Shown: positions 1 through 11,082, counted from the stretch's first letter. The stretch: 64,000 nt of DNA from Aureimonas sp. OT7 (GCF_014844055.1 NZ_CP062167.1:2703501-2767500), one strand, 5' to 3'. Numbers and translations are program-made. The notes: generated by a model not told the origin, from the letters alone.

Positions 1-68
1 GGTATACGCTTGTGTTCGATGGGCCCCTTGGCCCGTTCACTGGAAAATTCCGTCAATCGGTGTTCCCG

Positions 69-302
69 TTATTCCTCACCATCGTACATCTGCACAGGCT
101 GAGACGGCATGATGGTTGAGATTGCGTGCTTGTAGACCAGTTGCGAATGCCCGTCGCGGCGAAGAAGGACACAGAAATTGTCGAAGGAAGTGACGATCCC
201 CGTCAGCTTCACGCCGTTGACCAGAAAGATCGTCAACGAAATTTTCTGCTTTCGAACTGCGTTTAGGAATACATCCTGGAGATTCTGCGAGCGCTCGGCC
301 AT
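69..302 (-). CDS. hfq: RNA chaperone Hfq
   Basis: Sm-like RNA chaperone that forms hexamers and pairs small RNAs with mRNAs. The 77-residue protein shows the Sm1 core [13 protein letters not shown] (about residues 29-41) and the Sm2 signature YKHAIST (57-63). It lacks the long C-terminal tail of enterobacterial Hfq, as is usual in alphaproteobacteria. The frame is open up to 392, but I chose the ATG at 302 because [14 protein letters not shown] is the standard Hfq N-terminus and an AGGACAGG-type ribosome site precedes it. It follows trkA on the same strand across a 187-base gap, so it may have its own promoter. The usual next gene, hflX, would lie beyond position 1. Confidence 0.97.
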   Translation of the reverse strand: MAERSQNLQDVFLNAVRKQKISLTIFLVNGVKLTGIVTSFDNFCVLLRRDGHSQLVYKHAISTIMPSQPVQMYDGEE

Positions 303-489
303 CGCCTGTCCTGTCACTGTTTCTTTTTTTGTTGGCTGGCAGTCCGCAACCTTGCGATGCCAGCGGCTCGATTCATCATCGCATCCGACCATATAGGCGC
401 TCCCGAACGCGGTTGCGAGAGGCCGGACCGGTTGAGTCTACGACATAGGGAAGCTACCAGCCGGCCTGCGACCGGCAAAGGTGGGCATA

Positions 490-1866
490 TCAAAAATACT
501 CCAGGCTGACGCGGAAGAACTGCTCCACCTTCTTCACCGCATGGCCGGCCGCAAACAGGACCACGCGGTCCCCCGGCTTGATGCGGACCTGCCCGTCCGG
601 CCGGATGAACGCCTTGCCACGCCAGATGGCGCCGATCCGCAGGTCTTCGGGCAGGTTCAATTCGCGCAGGGGCGTGCCGACGAGCGGCGATGTTTCCAGC
701 GCCTCCGCCTCGATGATCTCGGCGCGCCCGTCCAGAATGGAATGCACCGCCCGTATACGCCCGCGCCGGACATGCTGGAGGATGCGCGATATCGTGACCG
801 AGCGCGGGTCCACATAGGCATCGATGCCCAATGGCCGGGTGAAGGTCTGGAAAGCCGGATCGTTGATCAGCGTCATGTTGGAACGGCAGCCGAGGCGCTT
901 GGCCAGCACGCTGGTCAGGATGTTGGCCTGGTCGTCGTTGGTCAGCGCCACCGTCAGGTCGGCACGGTCCACATCGGCTTCCATCAACACCGAGCGCTTC
1001 AAAGAACTGCCGTTCAGGACCACGGTGCGGGCGAGCTTCTCGGCCACGAAGCGGGCGCGCTCCGCATTGGCCTCGACAAGGCTCAGTTGTGCGGCCAAGC
1101 GCCGCCGCTCCATCTCCTGCGCGACATAAAGGCCGATATTTCCGCCCCCGGCGATGATGATGCGCCCCGCTTCAGGCTCCTCGTGGCCGAACAGCAGCAG
1201 CGTACGCCTGATCTGCTTTTCGTCGGCGACGACATAGGCAAGGTCGCCCGCCAGGAGCTCGTCGCTGGTGGACGGGACGATCAGTTCGTCGTTGCGGACG
1301 ACACCCACGACCGTAGCGCCAAGATCGGGGAACAGCTCCGTCAACTGGCCCAGAGGCTTGTTGATGACGGGGCAATCTTCCCGGCAGTCTATGGCGACCG
1401 TGACGACCGCCCCGTCCAGAAAGGGGATGACGTCCATTGCGCCCGGAAGGGCGATGCGCCGCAGCACCATCTCTCCCACCTCCCGCTCGGGCGAGATGAT
1501 GACGTCGATCGGCATATGGTCGGTCGAGAACAGGTCCTGCAGGTCCGAGCGCAAATAGGACTGCGAGCGGATGCGCGCGATCTTCGTCGGCACCTCGAAG
1601 ATGGAATGCGCGACCTGGCAGGCCACCATGTTGACTTCGTCGTACAAGGTAACGGCGATCAAGAGGTCGGCCTGCGCCGCGCCCGCTTCTTCCAGCACTT
1701 CCGGGTAGGCGCCATGGCCGACGATGCCGCGCGCATCGATGGTTTCGCGGATGGCCTGCACCAGTTCCGGGGACATATCGATGACGGATACGTCGTGCCG
1801 CTCTGCGGCAAGGCGCTCGGCGATGCCGTACCCAACCTGTCCCGCACCGCAGATGACGACCCGCAT
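490..1866 (-). CDS. trkA: Trk potassium uptake regulatory protein TrkA
   Basis: Peripheral NAD(H)-binding subunit that gates the Trk/Ktr potassium channel from the cytoplasmic face. The 458-residue protein is a tandem of two RCK halves. The first Rossmann motif is VICGAGQVGYG at the N-terminus, and the second, IIIAGGGNIGL, lies near residue 235. Each half ends in a TrkA-C domain. The ATG at 1866 starts exactly at the first Rossmann strand; the frame is open further upstream but has no family similarity there. It follows ntrX by 10 bases and is probably cotranscribed with it. No trkH/trkG membrane subunit is in the window, so the partner must be encoded elsewhere. Confidence 0.95.
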   Translation of the reverse strand: MRVVICGAGQVGYGIAERLAAERHDVSVIDMSPELVQAIRETIDARGIVGHGAYPEVLEEAGAAQADLLIAVTLYDEVNMVACQVAHSIFEVPTKIARIRSQSYLRSDLQDLFSTDHMPIDVIISPEREVGEMVLRRIALPGAMDVIPFLDGAVVTVAIDCREDCPVINKPLGQLTELFPDLGATVVGVVRNDELIVPSTSDELLAGDLAYVVADEKQIRRTLLLFGHEEPEAGRIIIAGGGNIGLYVAQEMERRRLAAQLSLVEANAERARFVAEKLARTVVLNGSSLKRSVLMEADVDRADLTVALTNDDQANILTSVLAKRLGCRSNMTLINDPAFQTFTRPLGIDAYVDPRSVTISRILQHVRRGRIRAVHSILDGRAEIIEAEALETSPLVGTPLRELNLPEDLRIGAIWRGKAFIRPDGQVRIKPGDRVVLFAAGHAVKKVEQFFRVSLEYF

Positions 1867-1876
1867 GGCCCCGCCC

Positions 1877-3238
1877 TTAGATGCCGAGGGATTTGAGCTT
1901 GCGGTGCAAAGCCGAACGCTCCATCCCGACGAACTCGGCCGTGCGCGAGATATTGCCGCCGAAGCGGTTGATCTGCGCCACGAGATACTCCTTCTCGAAG
2001 ACCTCGCGGGCATCGCGCAGCGGCAATGCCAGGATGCGCCCATCCGACTGGCTCGGCGTGCGCGGCAGCATTTCGCTGACTTCGTGCGGCAGCATGTCGG
2101 CGGAAATCACCTCATTGTCGTCCTGGCGCGACAGGATCATCAGCCGCTCGATGTTGTTGCGCAGCTGGCGGATATTGCCGGGCCAGTCGCTGGATTGCAG
2201 CACGGCCAGGGCCTCGGGGCTCAGCTCCTTCGGCCTGATACCCGTCTGATCGCTGATCTGGCGCATGAAGGCGTCGATGAGCAAGGGTATGTCCGCCCGG
2301 CGCTCGGCCAAGGGCGGCACCGAGATCGGCACCACGGCCAGCCGATGATAGAGATCCTCGCGGAACGCCCCTTCCGACATCAGGCTTTCCAGGTTCTGCG
2401 CCGTGGACGAGATGATGCGCACGTCCACCTTGACCTTCTTGGCGCCGCCGACGCGCTCGAACGTCTGCTCGGTCAGGACGCGCAGGATCTTGTTCTGCGT
2501 CTCGCGCGGCATGTCGCCGACCTCGTCGAGATACAGGACGCCGCCATGCGCCTCCTCGAAGGCACCCACCTTGCGCTCCACCCCCGGGGGCGTGTCCGTG
2601 CCGAACAGTTCCACCTCCATCCGCTCCGGCGTAATGGTGGCGGCGTTCAGCGCCACGAAGGGCCCGCCCGAGCGGGCGGAGGCGGCATGGATGGCACGCG
2701 CAACCATCTCCTTGCCGGAGCCGGACGGGCCGAGGATCATGACGCGGCTGTTGGTGGGCGCCACACGCTCGATGGTGGTGCGCAACTGGTTCATTACATG
2801 GGATTTGCCGATAAGCTCCGGCGAGTCGTAGGTGCGGCGGCGCAACTCGAGCACCTCGCGCTTCAGCTTCGACGTCTCGAGGGCCCGTTCGGCGATCAGC
2901 ACGAGGCGATCGGCCTTGAAAGGCTTCTCGATATAGTCGTAGGCACCGCGCTTGATGGCGGAAACCGCCGTCTCGATATTGCCGTGCCCGGAAATCATCA
3001 CCACCGGAATTTCCGGATGCTGCGCCTTGATGGCCTCGAGGAGGTCCAGCCCGTCGAGCCGGCTTCCCTGCAACCATATGTCCAGGAATATCAATCGCGG
3101 CACGCGATCGGCAATCGAGGCCAGCGCCGCGTCGGAATTGCCCGCGATGCGCGTCTCGTGACCTTCGTCTTCGAGGATCCCCGCGACCAGGTCGCGGATA
3201 TCGGCTTCGTCATCGACGATCAGGATGTCCGATGCCAT
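1877..3238 (-). CDS. ntrX: Nitrogen response regulator NtrX (AAA+ type)
   Basis: Response regulator paired with NtrY, controlling nitrogen and, in several relatives, redox or cell-cycle genes. The 453 residues comprise a receiver domain (acidic D10/E11, phospho-acceptor D53, K105), an AAA+ domain (Walker A GPSGSGKE at 170-177, Walker B VLYLDE near 234-239) and a C-terminal Fis-type helix-turn-helix (about 427-453). The sigma54-contact motif GAFTGA is absent: the loop reads GTDTPPGVERKVGAFEEA. This is a known trait of NtrX and argues against classical sigma54 activation. The start lies 6 bases after the ntrY stop, consistent with translational coupling to its kinase. Confidence 0.96.
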   Translation of the reverse strand: MASDILIVDDEADIRDLVAGILEDEGHETRIAGNSDAALASIADRVPRLIFLDIWLQGSRLDGLDLLEAIKAQHPEIPVVMISGHGNIETAVSAIKRGAYDYIEKPFKADRLVLIAERALETSKLKREVLELRRRTYDSPELIGKSHVMNQLRTTIERVAPTNSRVMILGPSGSGKEMVARAIHAASARSGGPFVALNAATITPERMEVELFGTDTPPGVERKVGAFEEAHGGVLYLDEVGDMPRETQNKILRVLTEQTFERVGGAKKVKVDVRIISSTAQNLESLMSEGAFREDLYHRLAVVPISVPPLAERRADIPLLIDAFMRQISDQTGIRPKELSPEALAVLQSSDWPGNIRQLRNNIERLMILSRQDDNEVISADMLPHEVSEMLPRTPSQSDGRILALPLRDAREVFEKEYLVAQINRFGGNISRTAEFVGMERSALHRKLKSLGI

Positions 3239-3244
3239 CAGTTC

Positions 3245-5458
3245 TCACCACTTCGTCGTTTCGTTGCCCGCAGTTTCTTCTGCGGTTTCCTGCCTGAATG
3301 CGGGCAGGCGTATGCGCACCAGCGCCCCCTGCCCATCGGGAGCGTCGTCCAGCTCTATCGAGCCGCCGTGCTCCTCCACGATCTTCCTGACGATCGCCAG
3401 TCCAAGGCCGGTGCCTTTTTCCCGCGTCGTCATGTAGGGCTCGAGAAGCCGTTCTCGATGCTCCTTCGGAAATCCCTTGCCATTGTCGACGATCTCGACG
3501 GTGTGCCACTCGGGCCCCGGGGTCGCGCGCACGGTAATGCGCCGGCCTTGCTGCCCCGTCTCGTCGAAGGCTTCGACAGCGTTCTTCACGAGGTTTCCGA
3601 AGGCCTGGGACATCAACCGCCCGTCGAAATTGCCGATCATCGGCCGGTCGGAGATCTCGTTGGTGAAGTCGATGCCGTGATCGCCCATCTCGCGCATGAA
3701 GATGGCCTCCTTCAACGCCTCGCGCAGGTCCCGCCGCTCCATGGTGGGCTTGGGCATCCGGGCGAAGGACGAGAACTCGTCGACCATGCGGCCGATGTCC
3801 GACACCTGCCGGATGATCGTATCCACGCAGCGGTCGAAAATCTCGCGGTCCTCGACCACCAGCTTGCCGTAGCGCCGGCGGATGCGTTCCGCCGACAACT
3901 GGATCGGCGTCAGCGGGTTCTTGATCTCGTGGGCGATGCGGCGCGCCACATCGGCCCAGGCGGACGAGCGTTGCGCCTCCACAAGGTCGGTGATGTCGTC
4001 CAGCGTGACGACGCTGGACTGGTTGCCGTCGCTTCCGTCTTCCGAGGTGACGCGAACGTTCAGCACACGCTCGCGCTGCTGCACCTGCTCCTGAAACTCG
4101 TGCTTGCGCGAATGCGACGCCGCCTCATGGATGCCCGCGATGATGGGGAACAGGTCGGCAAGGCGCTGTCCGACGGCCTCGTCGGCCCTGATCTGCAGGA
4201 TGCGCTCGGCAGACGGATTGAGCATCGATATGGCGCCCTTGGCCGTCACGCCGACGACGCCCGCGGTGACGCCCGACAACACCGCCTCGGTAAAGCGACG
4301 GCGCTCGTCGATCACGTCCTTGGCGTTGATCAGCTCTTCGCGCTGGCTGCGAAGTTGTCGGATCATGTTGTTGAACGTATTGGATAATGACCCGACATCC
4401 CCATCCGATGCACGCACCGGGACCGAGACCGTCAACTTACCTTCGCTGACTTCATCCGCCGCGCTGATCAACAGGCGGATCGGCCGCACGAGACGGTCGG
4501 CGACGCCGATGCCCGTCCAGATCGCCGACAGCAGCACGATCAGCGTGATGCCCAGATACAGCAGGGCGAAGGCCACCTGCAGGCCGAAGCGATTGGCCTC
4601 CAGCGCGGAATATTCGGCCGTCCGCTCTTCCATCATGCGCAGGGCGGCGATCACCTCCGGATCGACGACCCTTATGGTGTAAAGGTAGACATTGCCGAAA
4701 TCGCGCAGTTGCATGACCGCGCCGACGAGGTTGGTGACCCCCGGCGGAATGAAGACGAGATTCCCATCGGCGGCCTGTTCCAGCGCATCGGTGGGCGGCG
4801 CGGGCAATGGCCTTTCCACAGGCACATCGGCCCGAAGGAAGGGCGAGCCGTCGCCGCGCAGCAGCTGCGCGCCCAGCAGCGAGCGGCCCTTGGCCTGCTC
4901 CGTCATCAACTGCGTGAAGCCCGTCCTGTCCAGGTCATACAGGCGGCGCTGCGCCTGCAGATCGTAAGCCATCGACAGGGTGGAACCCTGCAGGTTGCGC
5001 GCGTTCTCGTTGACATAGGCGCGCGCGACACTGATGGAGGAATCGACGATGGCGCGGGTTCGCATTTCGAACCAGCGATCCAAGCCCAGGTCCAGCGTAA
5101 TGCCCGCCACGATGGCCACGAGAAGCGCCGGCGTGGCGGCGACGATGGAAAACAGGACCACGATGCGGACATGCAGGCGGGATGCAGCCTTGCCCTGCCG
5201 CCGGGCGCGCACCATGCGCAGGACCTCGCGCCCGATAAGGCCGCAGAGCAGAAGCACGAACAGGCCGTTCACGGCGCTGCAGATCTTCACCACCGTATCG
5301 GTGGGCGCGATCGGGGTCAGCCCCATCAGCACCACGAAGGACACCGCACCGGTGATCAGCGCCCCCAGAACCGCCAGGATACCGGGAACCAGCATGAAGC
5401 GGCGCCGCTCGCGGAGAAGCGACATGCCATCGTCCGTTTGAGTTGCCTGAGCAGTCAT
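3245..5458 (-). CDS. ntrY: Nitrogen sensor histidine kinase NtrY
   Basis: Membrane sensor kinase that phosphorylates NtrX. The 737-residue protein has hydrophobic segments at about 24-48, 64-80 and 100-122. A periplasmic sensing region reaches to about 295, followed by a further membrane helix (about 296-317), a HAMP linker, a PAS domain (about 385-490) and the kinase core. H510 in RRIAHEIKNPLTP is the predicted phosphorylation site. The N box NLVKNAVEA and the ATP lid DNGKGFP/GTGLGL complete the HATPase domain. It lies between ntrC and ntrX on one strand, the standard alphaproteobacterial order. The 76-base gap after ntrC is the only spacing that could hold an internal promoter. Confidence 0.96.
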   Translation of the reverse strand: MTAQATQTDDGMSLLRERRRFMLVPGILAVLGALITGAVSFVVLMGLTPIAPTDTVVKICSAVNGLFVLLLCGLIGREVLRMVRARRQGKAASRLHVRIVVLFSIVAATPALLVAIVAGITLDLGLDRWFEMRTRAIVDSSISVARAYVNENARNLQGSTLSMAYDLQAQRRLYDLDRTGFTQLMTEQAKGRSLLGAQLLRGDGSPFLRADVPVERPLPAPPTDALEQAADGNLVFIPPGVTNLVGAVMQLRDFGNVYLYTIRVVDPEVIAALRMMEERTAEYSALEANRFGLQVAFALLYLGITLIVLLSAIWTGIGVADRLVRPIRLLISAADEVSEGKLTVSVPVRASDGDVGSLSNTFNNMIRQLRSQREELINAKDVIDERRRFTEAVLSGVTAGVVGVTAKGAISMLNPSAERILQIRADEAVGQRLADLFPIIAGIHEAASHSRKHEFQEQVQQRERVLNVRVTSEDGSDGNQSSVVTLDDITDLVEAQRSSAWADVARRIAHEIKNPLTPIQLSAERIRRRYGKLVVEDREIFDRCVDTIIRQVSDIGRMVDEFSSFARMPKPTMERRDLREALKEAIFMREMGDHGIDFTNEISDRPMIGNFDGRLMSQAFGNLVKNAVEAFDETGQQGRRITVRATPGPEWHTVEIVDNGKGFPKEHRERLLEPYMTTREKGTGLGLAIVRKIVEEHGGSIELDDAPDGQGALVRIRLPAFRQETAEETAGNETTKW

Positions 5459-5534
5459 TGAGTCGCCACACCTGCCATCTCGTGGCAGTTTTGCAACGTA
5501 ATGTGTTCAGATTGCAACGAGGACGTTGAGAATT

Positions 5535-6983
5535 TCAACGGATCGATCGGACGACCATGACATCCAGATCGCGGATTTTTTTCCTCAACGTGTTGCGATT
5601 GACGCCCAGAAGATCGGCCGCCTTCACCTGATTGCCGCGGGTTGCGGCCAGCGCCGCCGCGATGAGCGGATACTCCACCTCCCGCAGGATGCGCCCATGA
5701 AGGCCGGGGGGCGGCAAATCGTCGCCGAAGGAATTGAAGTAGTCCGCCAGGTAGCGCTCGACGGATGCGGAGAGATCGATCGCCTTGCCGTTTTCCCCGT
5801 CGACGCTGCTGGACTTGGCCATTTCGTTGGCTAATTCATGCTCGACCAGTTCGGCCGTGATCTCATCCTGCGGATAGAGGGCCGACAGCCGGCGCACGAG
5901 GTTTTCCAGCTCACGCACGTTTCCCGGCCAGGCGTATCGACGCATGACATCCAGGGCGCCCTGGCTCAGCGTCTTGCGAGGCAGCCCCTCCTTCTGCACT
6001 TCGGCGAAGAAGTGGCGGGCCAGATCGCCCAGATCCTCTATGCGCTCGCGCAGCGGCGGCAGGCGCAGCGGCACGACGTTGAGGCGGTAGAACAGGTCTT
6101 CGCGAAACTGGCCGCGCTGGATCAGCTGACGCAGATCCTTGTTGGTGGCCGCGACGATCCGCACATCGGTCGCGATGGGCGTCCGACCGCCGACAACCGT
6201 GTACTCGCCCTGCTGCAGCACGCGCAGCAGCCGCGTCTGCGCTTCCATCGGCATGTCGCCGATCTCGTCCAGGAACAGCGTGCCGCCCTCTGCCTGTTCG
6301 AAGCGGCCGCTGGCGCGGGCCTGCGCCCCCGTGAAGGCGCCCTTCTCGTGGCCGAACAACTCCGACTCGATCAGATCGCGGGGGATGGCTGCCATGTTGA
6401 TGGCGACGAAGGGCCCCTTCCGGCGGCGTCCATAATCATGCAATGCGCGGGCGACCAGTTCCTTGCCTGTTCCGGATTCGCCGGTGATCAGCACCGTCAG
6501 GTCGGTCTGCATCATGCGCGCCAGCGCGCGGTAGATATCCTGCATGGCGGGAGAGCGGCCCACCAGCGGCATCGACTCCCCGGCATTCTCGCCGCCATCG
6601 GCGCGCGCATTGTTCTTCGGCTCGGCCAGGGCACGCCGCACGATGCCGACAAGCTCGGACAGGTCGAATGGCTTGGGCACATAATCGTAGGCGCCGCGCT
6701 CCGACGCCTTGATGGCCGTCATGAACGTGTTCTGGGCGCTCATGACGATGACCGGAAGATCCGGCCGGGTATTACGGATGCGCGGCAGCGTATCGAAGAC
6801 GTCGCCGTCCGGCATCAGCACATCGGTAATCACGAGGTCGCCGTCGCCGGCCGCCACCCAGCGCCACAAAGTGGCGATGTTGGAGGTCACGCGCACCTCA
6901 TAGCCGGCACGCAGCAGGGCCTGCGACAATACGGTGCGGATTGCCGCATCGTCGTCGGCAACGAGAATCTGGGCCGGTGCCAT
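5535..6983 (-). CDS. ntrC: Nitrogen regulation protein NtrC
   Basis: Sigma54-dependent activator of nitrogen-assimilation genes, phosphorylated by NtrB. The 482 residues hold a receiver domain (phospho-acceptor D54 in [10 protein letters not shown]), an AAA+ domain with Walker A GESGTGKE and an intact GAFTGA loop ([13 protein letters not shown]), and a C-terminal Fis helix-turn-helix ([17 protein letters not shown]). The ATG at 6983 was chosen over the longer frame because it starts directly at the receiver fold and overlaps the ntrB stop by one base (TGATG), a coupling junction. The intact GAFTGA contrasts with its neighbour NtrX. Confidence 0.97.
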   Translation of the reverse strand: MAPAQILVADDDAAIRTVLSQALLRAGYEVRVTSNIATLWRWVAAGDGDLVITDVLMPDGDVFDTLPRIRNTRPDLPVIVMSAQNTFMTAIKASERGAYDYVPKPFDLSELVGIVRRALAEPKNNARADGGENAGESMPLVGRSPAMQDIYRALARMMQTDLTVLITGESGTGKELVARALHDYGRRRKGPFVAINMAAIPRDLIESELFGHEKGAFTGAQARASGRFEQAEGGTLFLDEIGDMPMEAQTRLLRVLQQGEYTVVGGRTPIATDVRIVAATNKDLRQLIQRGQFREDLFYRLNVVPLRLPPLRERIEDLGDLARHFFAEVQKEGLPRKTLSQGALDVMRRYAWPGNVRELENLVRRLSALYPQDEITAELVEHELANEMAKSSSVDGENGKAIDLSASVERYLADYFNSFGDDLPPPGLHGRILREVEYPLIAAALAATRGNQVKAADLLGVNRNTLRKKIRDLDVMVVRSIR

Positions 6984-8110
6984 CAGTCGGTACTCCTCGG
7001 GGAGGTCGTTATCTTGTCCATCGCCTCTGTCCACGCCGGCATGAGAACGCGAAACGCCGTGTGGCCCGGCTGTGAGTCGCACTCGATGACGCCGCCGTGG
7101 TCGCCCACGATCTTGGCCACCAGCGCGAGGCCAAGGCCGGTTCCGCTGGGCTTGGTCGTCACGAACGGGTCGAAGATGTTTTCGCGGATATCCTCCGGCA
7201 CGCCGGGGCCGTTATCCTCGACGGTGAATTCCAGAGGCAGCGTCACGCGAGCGCGGCTTCCCGGCACGGAAAGGCGCACGCCCGGCCGAAACGCCGTCGT
7301 CAGGCGAATTTCCGGATCGGCAAGCGAAGATACGGCTTCGCTGGCATTCTTGATGAGGTTCAGGAACACCTGGACGAGCTGGTCGCGGTTGGCGAAAACG
7401 GGCGGCAGGGACGGATCGTAGACTTCGCTGATCCGCACATTGCGGGCAAAGCCGCTGCGCGCCAGCGTCTTCACATGCTCCAGGACCGAATGGATGTTGA
7501 CGGCCGACCGCTCCACCGGCCGCTGGTCGGAAAACACTTCCATCCTGTCGACCAGCTTGCCGATACGCTCGCTTTCCTCCTGGATCAGGCGCGTCAGTAC
7601 CCGATCCTCGTCGGAGGCCGCTGTTTCCAGGAGCTGCGCCGCCCCGCGAATTCCCGACAAGGGGTTGCGGATCTCGTGCGCCAGCATCGACGCCAGCCCC
7701 GTCACGCTGCGCGCTGCGGAACGGTGGGTCAGCTGCCTGTCCATCTTGTCGGCGATGGACCTAAGCTGGATCATCACGACGACGAGGCCCTTGCTGTCCG
7801 GGATGGACGAGACATAAAGATCCACCAGCCGCTCGCCGCCGAGCCGCGGCGAAGACAGGTCCACCCGATATTCGCTGATGCGCGATCCCTGCGCGCGCAC
7901 CTGGTCGATCAGCATGAACAGGGGGCTGTCGCCGGGCACGAAATCGGCTAGCCGCCGTTTCGACAGGTAACTTGCCCCCGCCGAGAAGAACTGCTCCGCG
8001 TCGGAATTGGCGAAGGAAAAATAGCCTTCCGCATCCACCACGACGACGGGATGCGGAATGGCGTTCAAGACCTGGAAGGTATCGATAGGAGGTGTCGTTG
8101 CCCGTGTCAC
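6983..8110 (-). CDS. ntrB: Nitrogen sensor histidine kinase/phosphatase NtrB
   Basis: Soluble two-component kinase/phosphatase that reads nitrogen status through PII and acts on NtrC. The 375 residues contain an N-terminal PAS domain (about 12-115), a dimerization/phospho-acceptor helix with H145 in [12 protein letters not shown], and a HATPase domain with [16 protein letters not shown] and GTGLGL. No membrane segment is seen. Its stop overlaps the ntrC start by one base, and dusB ends 5 bases after... in transcription order dusB ends just 5 bases before it begins, so dusB-ntrB-ntrC form one unit. Confidence 0.96.
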   Translation of the reverse strand: MTRATTPPIDTFQVLNAIPHPVVVVDAEGYFSFANSDAEQFFSAGASYLSKRRLADFVPGDSPLFMLIDQVRAQGSRISEYRVDLSSPRLGGERLVDLYVSSIPDSKGLVVVMIQLRSIADKMDRQLTHRSAARSVTGLASMLAHEIRNPLSGIRGAAQLLETAASDEDRVLTRLIQEESERIGKLVDRMEVFSDQRPVERSAVNIHSVLEHVKTLARSGFARNVRISEVYDPSLPPVFANRDQLVQVFLNLIKNASEAVSSLADPEIRLTTAFRPGVRLSVPGSRARVTLPLEFTVEDNGPGVPEDIRENIFDPFVTTKPSGTGLGLALVAKIVGDHGGVIECDSQPGHTAFRVLMPAWTEAMDKITTSPRSTD

Positions 8111-8115
8111 GTCGC

Positions 8116-9204
8116 TTACGCAGCCTTTTCCAGATGCATGGAGTGGGTCGACTCGAGATCGGCCAGGCGGATGCCGCCGAAAATATCCCCGATAAGGCGC
8201 AGGGCAGCAGACGCCTCGCTGGCGCTCATCAGCGCCGCCCGCTCCGTTGCCAGGGCGCCGCCCTGCCGGATGACAAGCCTGCCCAGATACCAGCCGAGAT
8301 GCTTGCGCGCATGACGTACGCCGATCGCCTCACCGTAATGATCGATCATCGCCTCGTAGTGCCCGGCGACCAGCTCATCCAGCGCCAGCGCCTTCAGATC
8401 GTGCGGTGTCAGCGCGCCCGTCATCAGGCCGATCAGCCAAGGGCGGCCGCACAAAGCCCGCCCCACCATCACCGCATCGGCGCCGCTGGCCGCACGCGCA
8501 CGGCCGATATCGGCAAAGGTTTCGATATCGCCGTTCACCACGAGCGGCAGGTCGATGGCTTGCCGGACCGGGCCCACGGCCGCCCAATCGGCGTAGCCTT
8601 CGTAGAACTGGTCGCGCGTGCGTCCATGCACCGTGACCATGGAAAGCCCGATGGAAGCCGCCGAACGGGCAATCTCGACCGCATTCAGGCTATCGCGGCT
8701 CCAGCCGAGGCGCATCTTGACCGAGACGGGCACGGAGCCCGCGCCCTCCAGCGTCGCAGCCATCAGCCGCGCGGCCAATTCCGGCTCACGCATCAGCGCC
8801 GAGCCGCACTGGCCCCCCACGACCTTCTTGGCCGGGCAACCGAAGTTGATGTCGATCAGGTCGGCGCCCTCGCCGGCTAGCCGTTCGGCCGCCGCACGCA
8901 TCATGGCAGGGTCCCGCCCCGCCAGTTGCACGGCGCGCAGCCCGGCGCCATCGGCCATGACCCGCAGCAGGCTTTCACGCGTACCGCGCATCAACTCGCC
9001 ACTGGCGACCATCTCGGAAAAGACCAGGCCGGCCCCCAGCCGACGCAGCAGACGGCGGAAGGGAACATCCGTTATCCCGGACAAGGGCGCGCACAGGACA
9101 GGCGCTCCGAAGTCCCGTCCGCCCAGCGACAAATGCGCCACACCCGTGCGGGCACCAGCGGGAATCATCGGTTTGCGTGCATCGTCAAATCGGTTCGCGG
9201 CCAT
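8116..9204 (-). CDS. dusB: tRNA-dihydrouridine synthase DusB (NifR3)
   Basis: FMN- and NADPH-dependent enzyme that reduces specific tRNA uridines to dihydrouridine. It has the TIM-barrel Dus fold: the start of the barrel is [15 protein letters not shown], the catalytic cysteine lies in [11 protein letters not shown], and the FMN phosphate-binding end is [17 protein letters not shown]. It is the first gene of the ntr unit, historically named nifR3 in this position. The start is uncertain. I use ATG 9204 (362 residues), but ATG 9168 (350 residues) begins closer to the conserved domain and neither has a strong ribosome site. Confidence 0.93.
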   Translation of the reverse strand: MAANRFDDARKPMIPAGARTGVAHLSLGGRDFGAPVLCAPLSGITDVPFRRLLRRLGAGLVFSEMVASGELMRGTRESLLRVMADGAGLRAVQLAGRDPAMMRAAAERLAGEGADLIDINFGCPAKKVVGGQCGSALMREPELAARLMAATLEGAGSVPVSVKMRLGWSRDSLNAVEIARSAASIGLSMVTVHGRTRDQFYEGYADWAAVGPVRQAIDLPLVVNGDIETFADIGRARAASGADAVMVGRALCGRPWLIGLMTGALTPHDLKALALDELVAGHYEAMIDHYGEAIGVRHARKHLGWYLGRLVIRQGGALATERAALMSASEASAALRLIGDIFGGIRLADLESTHSMHLEKAA

Positions 9205-9395
9205 GGCTGATCTATATATGGACATGCCCAAATCGCAAGCATATCCGTTCTGTATGCGTATCTTTCCGCTGCAGTGCAACCAATTTGTGCGGCGATGACG
9301 AGAGGAATGCGGGGAATGCAGGCAGGCCGCCCAAGCCTTGCGCGCAGCGCTCCTTTATGGTCCCTCCGTGACAGGATCATGATGGAGACTGAACA

Positions 9396-10592
9396 ATGGA
9401 AGAGCCGCGCCGCGCCGCTGCCATCATCGTCGCCGCGGGTCGTGGAGAGCGGGCCGGCGCCGAGGGCGGGCCGAAGCAGTACCGCCGGCTCGGCGGCCGG
9501 GCGCTGGTCGCCCATGCGCTGGATTGCTTTCCGGCGGAACTGTTCAACAACGTGGTCGTGGTGATCCACGCCGATGACGAAGCGCTCTATGCGGCGGCGG
9601 CTCCGGCCCTGCCCCATGTGCGCACGGTGACCGGCGGCGCGACGCGGCAGCAATCCGTTCTCAACGGCCTGAACGCGCTGGAAGAATGCGCCCCCGATAT
9701 CGTGCTGATCCACGATGCCGCGCGCCCGCTGGCCGGCGCCGTCGTCCGCCGCGTACGGGATGCCGTAACGCAGGGCATCGGGGCGCTGCCCGTGCTGCCG
9801 GTATCCGATACTCTGAAGCACAGCCATGACGGCCATCATGTGGACCACACGGTGGCGCGGGAAAACCTCTTCGCGGCCCAGACGCCGCAAGGCTTTCCGT
9901 TCAGCACCATATTGTCGGCGCACCGTGCCGCCGCGGCCAGCGGGCGCGCCGATTTCACCGATGATTCCTCCATCGCCGAATGGGCGGGCCTCCGCGTCCG
10001 CCTGGTTGCCGGCGCCCCCGAAAACCAGAAGATCACCTATGCCGCCGACCTTGCCCGGGCCGCCGCGCATCTGACGAAGGACGATACCTCCATGCTCGAT
10101 GTCAGGGTCGGCAACGGATACGACGTGCATCAACTGGTTGCCGGCGACCATGTCACGCTCTGCGGCGTCCGCATTCCGCACGATCAGGCGCTGTCCGGCC
10201 ACTCGGATGCCGACGTCGGGCTTCACGCGCTGACCGATGCGCTGCTGGCCACCTGCGGGGCCGGCGATATCGGCGATCATTTTCCGCCATCCGATCCGCA
10301 ATGGAGGGGCGCCGCGTCGCGCATCTTCCTGGCCCATGCCGCCGACATCGTCCACCGCCGTGGCGGGCGGATCTGCAATGCCGATATCAGCCTGATCTGC
10401 GAGGCACCGAAGATCGCACCGCACCGTCTGGCCATGCGCGCCGCCATAGCCGATACTCTCGGCATCGACGTCGAGCGCGTGTCCGTCAAGGCGACGACCA
10501 ACGAAACCATCGGCTTCGTGGGCCGCAGGGAAGGCATAGCCGCCATCGCAACGGCGAGCGTCGTTTTCGGGGGAGTTGGCGATGCAGGATGA
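9396..10592 (+). CDS. ispDF: Bifunctional IspD/IspF (MEP pathway)
   Basis: Fused enzyme performing two non-consecutive steps of the MEP isoprenoid pathway: CTP-dependent cytidylylation of MEP, and cyclization to 2-C-methylerythritol 2,4-cyclodiphosphate. Of 398 residues, the first 230 or so are IspD (nucleotide-binding AAGRGERAG...PKQY). From about residue 233 the IspF domain begins ([14 protein letters not shown] with the metal-binding D-x-H, then [15 protein letters not shown]). The fusion is typical of alphaproteobacteria. A GGAGA site precedes the ATG at 9396. It is divergent from dusB and overlaps cinA by 11 bases. Confidence 0.97.
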   Translation: MEEPRRAAAIIVAAGRGERAGAEGGPKQYRRLGGRALVAHALDCFPAELFNNVVVVIHADDEALYAAAAPALPHVRTVTGGATRQQSVLNGLNALEECAPDIVLIHDAARPLAGAVVRRVRDAVTQGIGALPVLPVSDTLKHSHDGHHVDHTVARENLFAAQTPQGFPFSTILSAHRAAAASGRADFTDDSSIAEWAGLRVRLVAGAPENQKITYAADLARAAAHLTKDDTSMLDVRVGNGYDVHQLVAGDHVTLCGVRIPHDQALSGHSDADVGLHALTDALLATCGAGDIGDHFPPSDPQWRGAASRIFLAHAADIVHRRGGRICNADISLICEAPKIAPHRLAMRAAIADTLGIDVERVSVKATTNETIGFVGRREGIAAIATASVVFGGVGDAG

Positions 10593-11079
10593 CGCAGGGC
10601 TTATCGAGGAGGCGCAGAGGCTGATCGCGGAGGCGACAGCCGGCGGCATCCGCATCGTGACCGCGGAATCCTGCACGGGCGGCCTCATTGCAGGATACCT
10701 CACCGAGGTTCCGGGCTCATCGGCCGTGGTGGACCGCGGCTACGTCACCTATTCCAATGCGGCCAAGACGGAGGTGCTGCACGTCGACGACGCGGCCCTG
10801 CAGGCATTTGGCGCGGTATCGGGCGAGGTGGCGCGCGCCATGGCGCTGGGGGCGCTGGCCGCATCCCATGCCGACATCGCCGTTTCCGTCACCGGCGTTG
10901 CCGGCCCCGGCGGTGGTAGCGCCGAAAAGCCGGTCGGGCTGGTTCATTTTGCCGCCGCACGCGGCGACCGGCTGGTTCATCGCAAGGAAATGTTCGGCGA
11001 TATCGGGCGTCGGCGGATCCGCCTCATGAGCGTCGCCATCGCCTTCGACCTCATCGACCAGATGATGCGCCAGGACTGA
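10582..11079 (+). CDS. pncC: CinA C-terminal domain protein (nicotinamide-nucleotide amidase PncC type)
   Basis: Stand-alone CinA C-terminal (PncC) protein; members deamidate NMN in pyridine-nucleotide recycling. The 165 residues carry the two family signatures, [14 protein letters not shown] near the N-terminus with the catalytic serine, and [17 protein letters not shown]. The N-terminal MoCF-like domain of full CinA is absent, as usual in this order. I chose ATG 10582, which has a GGGGAG site upstream; an in-frame TTG at 10576 is possible. The last 104 bases (10976-11079) are the first copy of a tandemly triplicated block, so the gene stays intact while its tail is repeated twice downstream. 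Confidence 0.92.
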   Translation: MQDDAGLIEEAQRLIAEATAGGIRIVTAESCTGGLIAGYLTEVPGSSAVVDRGYVTYSNAAKTEVLHVDDAALQAFGAVSGEVARAMALGALAASHADIAVSVTGVAGPGGGSAEKPVGLVHFAAARGDRLVHRKEMFGDIGRRRIRLMSVAIAFDLIDQMMRQD

Positions 11080-11082
11080 GCG

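Noticed and set aside
1877..3238. Missing GAFTGA in the NtrX AAA+ domain as a possible mutation
   Set aside because: Absence of GAFTGA is a recognized trait of NtrX in this group, so it is not evidence of a defect.
1724..4387. Open plus-strand frame of 887 codons across ntrX/ntrY
   Set aside because: It is antisense to two well-conserved genes, has the Arg/His/Asp-rich composition of shadow frames in GC-rich DNA, and no recognizable domain.
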